A DNA stretch of 12,706 nucleotides from Acidobacteriaceae bacterium. Its GTDB lineage: Bacteria > Acidobacteriota > Terriglobia > Terriglobales > Acidobacteriaceae. Made by a program: the position numbers and the translations under genes. The stretch spans positions 1-12,706 of the forward strand of contig JAOAPJ010000400.1 of assembly GCA_025462805.1 (NCBI GenBank), in the 5' to 3' direction. Shown piece by piece: positions 1 to 4,808 of the stretch (positions are counted from its first letter, which is position 1; each line of letters opens with the position of its first letter). The notes below the pieces were generated by a model. The model saw only the letters and a program-made list of their open reading frames with translations, did not search any database and had not been told where the DNA came from.

Positions 1-419
1 CGGTCATACAGCGCCACCATCATCGCAATCTGTGACGTCAGCCGGTAGCTCTTCCGCACATTCGCGTCGTGGCTGTTGTCCGCCTCGTCCGCGTCATAGC
101 AGCTCAGGGCAGAGACTGCCGTGCGCAGCACTTCCATGGGCGTCGCGCCCTTGGGGAAGGAGCGCAGCAGATCGATGATCTTCGGATCAAGCGTGCGCGC
201 CGCCGACAATTCCTTACGAAAAGCCTCCAACTCGGCGGCCTTGGGCAGCTTGCCATTCCACAGCAGGTAGGTGATCTCTTCGAAGTTCGACTGCTCGGCC
301 AGCGTATGGATGTCGATGCCGCGATAGGCAAGCACTCCCGCATCACCGTCAATCCAGCAGATGCTGGATGTGGTGGCTACAATGCCCTCCAGCCCTTTGG
401 TCACAACAGCACTCGCCAT
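1..419 (-). CDS. gltA: Citrate synthase, N-terminal part (cut by window edge)
   Basis: Citrate synthase condenses acetyl-CoA and oxaloacetate to citrate at the entry of the TCA cycle, in the cytoplasm. The reading frame opens with ATG (complement of 417-419) and stays open for 139 codons to the window edge. The protein starts MASAVVTKGLEGIVATTSS and contains the family hallmarks YRGIDIHTLAEQ and FEEITYLLWNGKLP near residues 32-58, then a helical stretch with SFPKGATPMEVLRTAVSALS. The catalytic His and Asp residues lie beyond the edge and cannot be checked. An AAGGAG ribosome binding site (complement of 429-434) sits 9 nt before the ATG and fixes the start. It lies 88 nt downstream of the thiO-like gene on the same strand, so cotranscription is possible. 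The citrate synthase call is firm. Whether it is the main enzyme or a 2-methylcitrate synthase paralogue cannot be told from this fragment. Confidence 0.93.
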   Translation of the reverse strand, partial: MASAVVTKGLEGIVATTSSICWIDGDAGVLAYRGIDIHTLAEQSNFEEITYLLWNGKLPKAAELEAFRKELSAARTLDPKIIDLLRSFPKGATPMEVLRTAVSALSCYDADEADNSHDANVRKSYRLTSQIAMMVALYD

Positions 420-507
420 CCGTTTTGTCTCCTTCAGTCTGGCCCGTGTCGATGAGATGCTTGGCGCCGATGGTGGGGGTCCTGCGGCTCGCGGGCGGAA
501 CTAACCG

Positions 508-1605
508 TTATAGCGCAGCCGCAAACTGCTTGTCACATACCGGCGACAATGCGCCACGATGTGCTCGAAACGGCTGTAGATCAACTGCGGGGCTCACACT
601 ACATACTAAGTCGGCGATCGCCTCCGCCGTCCCCGGCGCCAGCAGAATGCCGTTCCGGAAGTGTCCTGCAGCAAGGAATCGTCGCTCCGCCGTCTGTGCG
701 ATCGTCGGCAGTCCATCCGCAGATCCCGGACGCAGACCGGCCCAGCTCTCCACCAACGTCGCATCCATGGCCGCAGGCCACAGCGCGGCGGCGCGCCGCC
801 GCAGCCCCAGCAGCGCCTCCGTCTCCACCTGTTTCGAGAACCCTGCGTCTTCGACCGTCGCGCCGATCGCGATGCGTCCATCTGCCCGCGGGATCAGGTA
901 GATCTCAGCCGAGCGAAGCACCTGCGCCAGACGCGGGCCCGAGCTTTGCTGCACCACCAGCATCTGTCCCTTGCGCGGAGCGATGCCCGCTGCCGCGTCG
1001 AGTGTCTCTGACCACGCTCCGCAGCAGTTCACGAAGGCATCCGCCCGCACCTCGGTCTTCGCCGTGACCAGAATGACCCCGTCGGCGTCGCACGCAATAC
1101 GCGTGACCGGCTCGTGCTCACGCACTGTCACCCCAGCCTGTCGCGCAGCCAGCGGCAGGGCAGAGCACAGGTCGCGCGGATCAAGGCTCTGCTCCTCAAG
1201 AAGCAGAAAGTTGTCTCCGTCATTGTGTCCCTCTGCGGCCAGTCCGGGAACCAGGCATCGCGCCTCCGCCGCGCTCAGCAGCGCGCCCCGAACATCTGCA
1301 GCGGCGGATTCCACCACCTGCAGCGTCTGATGTGTCCGGTAGCCGACATTGTGGCCCGAGAGGGAAGCCACCTCCGCGAGAAAGCCGTCGTACAGCGAGC
1401 GGCTGTAGCGCGAGAGAGGGAGCAGCGCCGGTGGATTCTCCGGGTCCTCGACCGCCAGCATGCCTCCGGCCGCCCAGGAGGCCTCTCCCATCGCCGCGCC
1501 CGCCTCGAGAACCGTCACCGCAAACCCGCGGCGTCGCAGTGCAAGCGAGCAGGCCAGCCCGACGATGCCGGCACCCGCGATCGCGACGTGATGGAAACGG
1601 CGCAT
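508..1605 (-). CDS. thiO: Glycine oxidase ThiO-like FAD-dependent amine oxidoreductase
   Basis: This is a 365-residue flavoprotein of the D-amino-acid oxidase/glycine oxidase family. ThiO oxidises glycine to the imine used for the thiazole of thiamine, in the cytoplasm. The N-terminus has the FAD-binding Rossmann signature GAGIVG (G11, G13, G16), followed by the acidic residue of LEAG that would bind the FAD ribose. Next comes the ThiO-typical segment GEASWAAGGML near residues 40-50. The C-terminus carries GHFRNGILLAPGTAEAIADL, the usual closing FAD/substrate motif of ThiO. The length is normal for the family. The start is ATG with only a weak GAAG before it, and a TACAAT -10-like hexamer lies 7 nt upstream, so the mRNA may be nearly leaderless. 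It lies between an unknown membrane protein gene (48-nt gap) and citrate synthase. No thiS, thiG or thiamine riboswitch is visible nearby, so a related role such as sarcosine or D-amino-acid oxidation remains possible. Confidence 0.85.
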   Translation of the reverse strand: MRRFHHVAIAGAGIVGLACSLALRRRGFAVTVLEAGAAMGEASWAAGGMLAVEDPENPPALLPLSRYSRSLYDGFLAEVASLSGHNVGYRTHQTLQVVESAAADVRGALLSAAEARCLVPGLAAEGHNDGDNFLLLEEQSLDPRDLCSALPLAARQAGVTVREHEPVTRIACDADGVILVTAKTEVRADAFVNCCGAWSETLDAAAGIAPRKGQMLVVQQSSGPRLAQVLRSAEIYLIPRADGRIAIGATVEDAGFSKQVETEALLGLRRRAAALWPAAMDATLVESWAGLRPGSADGLPTIAQTAERRFLAAGHFRNGILLAPGTAEAIADLVCSVSPAVDLQPFRAHRGALSPVCDKQFAAAL

Positions 1606-1653
1606 GTCTTCGATTGTAGCGAGATCTCCGAACGGAACCCGGAGACTGACGGT

Positions 1654-2268
1654 TCAGCCTTGGGGGGCGATCAGCGTAACGTCTTTCGAGTTGTCCAACT
1701 CGAGCGTCAGTTGCATTGATTTCCGCGAGTCCCACTGCTCCCGCGACAGCGGATAGCTGAAGATCACCAGTCCGTCCACCGTCTGGCCGGGCTGGACCAC
1801 TGTGTCCCGTCGCAGCGGCTCCATCCGGAGCGGCGCCAGTTGCGGATAAGCGACAAAGACCTTCTCGAAGTCGCTCGCGTTGGCCGCAAGGCTGCGCCGC
1901 GTCTCCCCATCGGGCAGAGTGACCACCGCCCAGTCGTCTTCGATCCGGATCGGCGCCTGGTTCGGATTGTGCAGGCGGACATGCGCCAGCACCATCATCT
2001 GATTGATGATCTCGTCCTGTCCCTGCATGCCCGGCGATCCAGCGGCTCCGCCCGTGATCTTCGCCTGCACCGGGAAGATCGAGATGCGGGCAATTTCACC
2101 TGTGGCCGCGGGCGTCTGGCGCTCGAACTTGATCCAGAGAAGGATCGCCAGCGTCGGGATGGCCAGCGCGATCAGCAGGCGCACCGCGAAACGCCCGAAG
2201 TTGGTGGGTCCATCGACCTGTGTGAGATTCGGACCGGAGGACGGGGGATTGCTAAACGAGTCAGTCAC
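1654..2268 (-). CDS. Membrane-anchored protein of unknown function
   Basis: This 204-residue protein is not assigned to a named family. It has a short polar, Pro/Ser/Asn-rich N-terminus of about 25 residues. One hydrophobic segment follows near residues 29-46 (VRLLIALAIPTLAILLWI), then a soluble domain of about 155 residues with alternating beta-strand-like stretches. The arginine before the segment and the charged KFERQ after it suggest a single-pass anchor, with the C-terminal domain probably on the outer face of the inner membrane. Phrases such as VLAHVRLHNPNQAPIRIEDDW and VQPGQTVDGLVIFSYPL resemble the immunoglobulin-like, DUF4352-type domains that follow a single membrane anchor, but this is only a structural impression. 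The start is GTG (complement of 2266-2268), backed by an AAGGA ribosome binding site 5 nt upstream (complement of 2274-2278). It is the first gene of the - strand block, ahead of thiO and citrate synthase. Confidence 0.8.
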   Translation of the reverse strand: MTDSFSNPPSSGPNLTQVDGPTNFGRFAVRLLIALAIPTLAILLWIKFERQTPAATGEIARISIFPVQAKITGGAAGSPGMQGQDEIINQMMVLAHVRLHNPNQAPIRIEDDWAVVTLPDGETRRSLAANASDFEKVFVAYPQLAPLRMEPLRRDTVVQPGQTVDGLVIFSYPLSREQWDSRKSMQLTLELDNSKDVTLIAPQG

Positions 2269-2418
2269 GGCTTTCCTTGCATTCTATCGTTCCCTGCTAA
2301 CCATTCAGCCCCAGGTGCGCCGACCGCACTATCAACATACGATGAAACCACAGTCCCTCCTGGAGCCAAGCACACAAAGGATGTACGAACGGCTTGCCGC
2401 CCGCGAACGAAAGTGGGT

Positions 2419-2426
2419 GGTAGCAT
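2419..2426 (+). promoter_or_regulatory. Candidate extended -10 element GGTAGCAT
   Basis: TAGCAT matches the bacterial -10 consensus at four of six positions and is preceded by GG, the same shape as other gap elements in this window. The nearest TTG-type hexamer, TTGCCG at 2394-2399, is 21 nt upstream, too far for a standard sigma-70 promoter. This is therefore a weak candidate for the promoter of the glycosyltransferase gene starting at 2511. Confidence 0.3.
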
Positions 2427-2428
2427 CA

Positions 2429-2463
2429 TGGCCAGCACTTCTCTGGCCAGCAGCCTTCTGGCC
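2429..2463. repeat. Imperfect 15-bp tandem repeat
   Basis: TGGCC begins at 2429, 2444 and 2459, exactly 15 bp apart. The first two units agree at 11 of 15 positions (both start TGGCCAGCA), and the third keeps only the TGGCC core. It lies in the presumed leader between the GGTAGCAT element and the GT4 start. It may be an array of regulator sites or simple slippage in GC-rich DNA. Confidence 0.4.
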
Positions 2464-2510
2464 GCGGTGCATCGGCCCAACCGTTCCGCCCGCCGTTCTG
2501 AAAGACATGC

Positions 2511-3743
2511 ATGTTTACCCGGGGAAGACCACTGCGCCTGGCTTACTTCGTCAGCCACCCCATCCAATACCAAACTCCCTTGCTTCGCCGCATTGCGGCG
2601 GAGCCGGATATCGATCTCGACGTCTTCTTTTTCAGCGATCATTCCGTGCGTGGCTATTTAGACGAGGGATTCGGCGTAAAAGTCGAATGGGATGTGCCGC
2701 TGCTGGAAGGCTACCGCTCGTCGTTCCTCCCGGCGTGGCGTGAAGCCGGCAAAAACCCCAGCTTTGCGCGCCCGCTCAATCGCCGCGTCTCTCGTTCGCT
2801 CGAGCAAGGTGCTTACGACGCAATCTGGACCCACGGATACAGTACGGCCAACAGTCTGCGCGTGATTGCGGCCGCCGGCATGTACGGCATTCCGCTCCTC
2901 CTGCGCGCCGAGTCCACTCTGCATGACCGGAAGCGCTCCCCTGCCAGGCTGGTCGCCAAAGCCGTATTCTTCGAGACGCTGCGCCCGCACATTAGCGCCG
3001 TGCTCGCGATCGGCGAGGCCAACGCGCGCTATTGGCGGCACTATCTCGGCGACGAGATGCCGATCTACCGTATGCCGTACGCCGTGGACAACGCCTTCTT
3101 CGAGCGCCAGGCGCAGGCCGCCGCCCCCCGGAGGGAGGCGCTGCGGGCGGAGCTTGGGCTCCAGCCCGGCTGTCCCGTCCTGTTGTTCGCCTCGAAACTC
3201 CAGGAGCGCAAGCGTTGCGCGGACCTGATTACCGCGCACCAGATGCTCGCGGAAGTTCTCCCCGGGCCGCGGCCCTGTCTGTTGATCGTTGGCGACGGCG
3301 AGGAACGCCAACGGCTGGAGCAGCAAGCCGCCGGCTCTCCTGATATTCGCTTCCTTGGCTTTCGCAACCAGACCGAGCTGCCCCGCTACTTCGACCTGTG
3401 CGACGTCTTCGTGCTGCCCTCGCGCCACGAGCCCTGGGGTCTGGTCGTCAATGAGGCAATGAACGCCGGTCGCCCAGTCGTCGTCTCCGATGACGTCGGC
3501 TGTCAGCGGGACCTGGTGATCGAAGGCGAGACTGGTGCCATCTTCCGTGTCGAGGATGCTCCTGGCTTGGCGGGGGCCCTCATGCGCACCCTTGCCGAAC
3601 CCGGCAGGGCCGCGCGGATGGGCGCCGCCGGTCGGGAGCACATCCAGCGCTTCAGCTTCGAACAGGATGTGGCCGGCCTGCGGCAGGCCCTCGCGTCTTG
3701 CGTACCCGGATTCTCCGCCGTCCCAGAGGAGTCCGCTGCGTGA
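2511..3743 (+). CDS. Glycosyltransferase family 4 (group 1)
   Basis: This 410-residue retaining glycosyltransferase has a GT-B fold and probably works at the cytoplasmic face of the inner membrane, adding a sugar to a lipid-linked glycan. The N-terminal domain starts LRLAYFVSHPIQYQTPLLRR, typical of acceptor-binding domains of this family. The C-terminal donor-binding domain shows LFASKLQERKR near residues 226-236, LLIVGDGEERQRLE, then the GT4 signature EPWGLVVNE (E307 and E315) followed by AMNAGRPVVVSDDVG. The start is ATG 2511; an in-frame TGA at 2499-2501 excludes longer forms. Only a weak GAAAG precedes the ATG. It overlaps the next gene by 4 bp (GTGA), so the two are probably translationally coupled. 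Donor and acceptor cannot be inferred. The family call is firm. Confidence 0.92.
   Translation: MFTRGRPLRLAYFVSHPIQYQTPLLRRIAAEPDIDLDVFFFSDHSVRGYLDEGFGVKVEWDVPLLEGYRSSFLPAWREAGKNPSFARPLNRRVSRSLEQGAYDAIWTHGYSTANSLRVIAAAGMYGIPLLLRAESTLHDRKRSPARLVAKAVFFETLRPHISAVLAIGEANARYWRHYLGDEMPIYRMPYAVDNAFFERQAQAAAPRREALRAELGLQPGCPVLLFASKLQERKRCADLITAHQMLAEVLPGPRPCLLIVGDGEERQRLEQQAAGSPDIRFLGFRNQTELPRYFDLCDVFVLPSRHEPWGLVVNEAMNAGRPVVVSDDVGCQRDLVIEGETGAIFRVEDAPGLAGALMRTLAEPGRAARMGAAGREHIQRFSFEQDVAGLRQALASCVPGFSAVPEESAA
3725..3731 (+). promoter_or_regulatory. Ribosome binding site that sets the GT2 start
   Basis: AGAGGAG lies 8 nt before GTG 3740, inside the last codons of the upstream GT4 gene. It favours this GTG over an in-frame ATG at 3698, which would add 14 residues unlike the family N-terminus. 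Confidence 0.8.
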
Positions 3744-4585
3744 GCTACGCCTCCGTCCTCATCCTCACCAGCAATGAGGAGCAGGATCTGCCGGGAGCGC
3801 TGGCCTCTGTCTCCTGGTCCGACGACGTGCACGTCTTCGACTCCTTCAGCACAGATGCGACTGTCTCGATTGCCGAAGGGCTGGGCGCGAAGGTCGCCCA
3901 ACGCGCCTTCGACAACTACGCTGCTCAGCGCAATGCCGCACTCAACCAGACCCGATTCCGGCATCCCTGGGTGCTTCTCCTGGATGCCGACGAGCGCTGC
4001 ACCCCCGCGCTGCGCGAAGAGATTGAGCGCATCGCCCGGCACAATGACCATGGGATTGCCGCCTATCGTATCCGCAGGCGCGACTACTTCCAGAACACCT
4101 GGCTCAAGCACGCCCAGATCTCGCCCTGGTACGTCCGGCTCGTTCGCCCCGAGTTGGCCCGTTACAGCCGCGAGATCAACGAGGTCTTGGAGATCGCCGG
4201 GGCCATCGGCGAGCTCGCGTCGCCGCTCGACCACTACCCCTTCTCGAAGGGCATCAGCCACTGGTTCCGCCGCCACGACGTGTATTCCACCATGGAGGCG
4301 CGCCTGATCGCGGATGGTGGCGGGCTGAGCGCTCCTTCGCTCAGGACAGCACTCACCTCCCGCGATTTTCACGAGCGCCGGCTGCACCAGAAGGCGCTCT
4401 TTTACCGCATGCCCGCCCGATCCCTGCTCAAGTGGCTGTATATGGTTGTGGTGCGGCGGGCATTTCTCGACGGACGGGCCGGCATGACCTATGCCTGGCT
4501 GCAAGCCATCTACGAGTACATGATCGTCTTGAAGACCCGGGAGATGCGGGACCGCGCAGCCCGTGAGCACGACTCTGCGAGCTAA
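3740..4585 (+). CDS. WaaE/KdtX-like family 2 glycosyltransferase
   Basis: This 281-residue GT-A fold glycosyltransferase resembles the WaaE/KdtX group, which adds a beta-linked hexose to lipopolysaccharide core or related glycans. The mature-looking N-terminus MSYASVLILTSNEEQDLPGA matches the usual beta-strand plus NEE motif. It is followed by SWSDDVHVFDSFSTDAT (residues 25-41), characteristic of this subgroup, and by the metal-binding LLLDADER, with D82 and D84 as the DXD-type motif. A late Arg/Trp-rich part (HWFRRHDVYSTMEARL) and a C-terminal hydrophobic segment around LLKWLYMVVVRRAFL suggest membrane association. The start is GTG 3740, overlapping the stop of the GT4 gene. The stop at 4583-4585 is followed by a 223-bp gap, so the GT4-GT2 pair may be its own transcription unit. 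The exact sugar is unknown. Confidence 0.9.
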   Translation: MSYASVLILTSNEEQDLPGALASVSWSDDVHVFDSFSTDATVSIAEGLGAKVAQRAFDNYAAQRNAALNQTRFRHPWVLLLDADERCTPALREEIERIARHNDHGIAAYRIRRRDYFQNTWLKHAQISPWYVRLVRPELARYSREINEVLEIAGAIGELASPLDHYPFSKGISHWFRRHDVYSTMEARLIADGGGLSAPSLRTALTSRDFHERRLHQKALFYRMPARSLLKWLYMVVVRRAFLDGRAGMTYAWLQAIYEYMIVLKTREMRDRAAREHDSAS

Positions 4586-4601
4586 CCCTCTGCCCCTTTA
4601 G

Positions 4602-4656
4602 TGGTGCCTCATGACCCTTGGGTACGCCCTGTTGCTGAGGTAGTATCGAGGCACCA
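4602..4656. repeat. Perfect 9-bp inverted repeat around a candidate promoter
   Basis: TGGTGCCTC at 4602-4610 and GAGGCACCA at 4648-4656 are perfect reverse complements, 37 bp apart. The candidate -35 and -10 hexamers lie between the arms, and the right arm would cover the expected transcription start near 4653. This arrangement suits an operator pair for a regulator of the export genes. A regulatory function is inference. Confidence 0.55.
4618..4646 (+). promoter_or_regulatory. Candidate sigma-70-type promoter for the Wzc/Wza-like genes
   Basis: TTGGGT (4618-4623) and TAGTAT (4641-4646) are separated by exactly 17 nt. They match the -35 and -10 consensus at three and four of six positions, and GG precedes the -10. 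Transcription would start near 4653 and leave a leader of about 155 nt before ATG 4809. This is the best-spaced promoter candidate in the window. Confidence 0.5.
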
Positions 4657-4680
4657 GCAGCCGGGCAGCGTTATATTTCC

Positions 4681-4703
4681 CGGAACGCAGCGATGCGTTG
4701 CCG
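4681..4703 (+). promoter_or_regulatory. Leader hairpin with GCGA tetraloop
   Basis: CGGAACGCA at 4681-4689 pairs with TGCGTT (4694-4699) and CCG (4701-4703), with G4700 bulged, closing a GCGA loop of the GNRA type. This gives nine base pairs. Competing pairings exist: CCGGG 4661-4665 with CCCGG 4679-4683, and GCGTT 4668-4672 with AACGC 4684-4688. Both use the same left arm, so two folds of the leader are mutually exclusive. It is not recognisable as a known riboswitch class. Confidence 0.45.
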
Positions 4704-4735
4704 CCCTGACAGGCTCTGGCGTGCGGACGCTCAAG

Positions 4736-4794
4736 AGGACCGCCGCGGCACGTACAACCCCGGGCGGGGCCCGGCGAGAGCAGAAGGACCGCCG
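4736..4794. repeat. 10-bp direct repeat in the leader
   Basis: AGGACCGCCG occurs at 4736-4745 and again at 4785-4794, 49 bp apart, both in the sense direction. The second copy runs into the ribosome binding site of the Wzc-like gene. Its function is unknown, and chance in GC-rich DNA is possible. Confidence 0.4.
4760..4774 (+). promoter_or_regulatory. GC hairpin just before the Wzc-like ribosome binding site
   Basis: CCGGGC (4760-4765) and GCCCGG (4769-4774) form a perfect six-pair, all-GC stem with a GGG loop. It ends 19 nt before the GGAG at 4794-4797. No U-run follows, so it is not an intrinsic terminator. It could influence ribosome access or leader folding. Confidence 0.4.
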
Positions 4795-4808
4795 GAGAGA
4801 CGCCACAG

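Larger units (their letters stand above)
2269..2510. other. Divergent intergenic region between the - strand and + strand blocks
   Basis: This 242-bp stretch separates two divergently read blocks and must hold the start signals of one or both. The only elements I can point to are a GGTAGCAT element at 2419-2426 with a -10-like TAGCAT, three TGGCC words spaced exactly 15 bp apart from 2429, and the ribosome binding site of the - strand gene at 2274-2278. No convincing -35 partner is seen for either direction. An ATG at 2428 opens a frame that runs into the GT4 gene out of frame, and I do not consider it coding. Confidence 0.6.

Noticed and set aside
104..352. Open frame on the - strand with an ATG, overlapping the citrate synthase region
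   Set aside because: It lies in a different frame from the clear citrate synthase reading and has an Arg/Ser/Pro-rich composition typical of an out-of-frame GC-rich shadow.
1626..1644. CTCCG/CGGAG inverted repeat after the unknown membrane protein gene
   Set aside because: It has only five base pairs and no following T-run, so it is not a credible terminator.
2274..2286. TAGAAT on the - strand as the promoter of the unknown membrane protein gene
   Set aside because: Transcription from it would start at the ribosome binding site (complement of 2274-2278) and lose it. No -35 partner was seen.
2428..2661. ATG at 2428 opening a frame with a signal-like start (MASTSLASSLLAAV)
   Set aside because: The frame runs out of phase into the GT4 gene, has no ribosome binding site, and its apparent hydrophobic start comes from the 15-bp TGGCC repeat.
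3698..3739. Upstream ATG that would lengthen the GT2 protein by 14 residues
   Set aside because: The extra residues are Arg-rich and unlike the family. A well-spaced AGAGGAG supports GTG 3740.
2658..4570. Long antisense frames opposite the two glycosyltransferases
   Set aside because: They are mirror-image shadows of intact GT4 and GT2 genes and show no domain character of their own.
4653..4808. Cyclic-di-GMP riboswitch in the Wzc-like leader
   Set aside because: A GNRA loop is present, but the conserved core sequences of the cyclic-di-GMP-I class were not found by eye.
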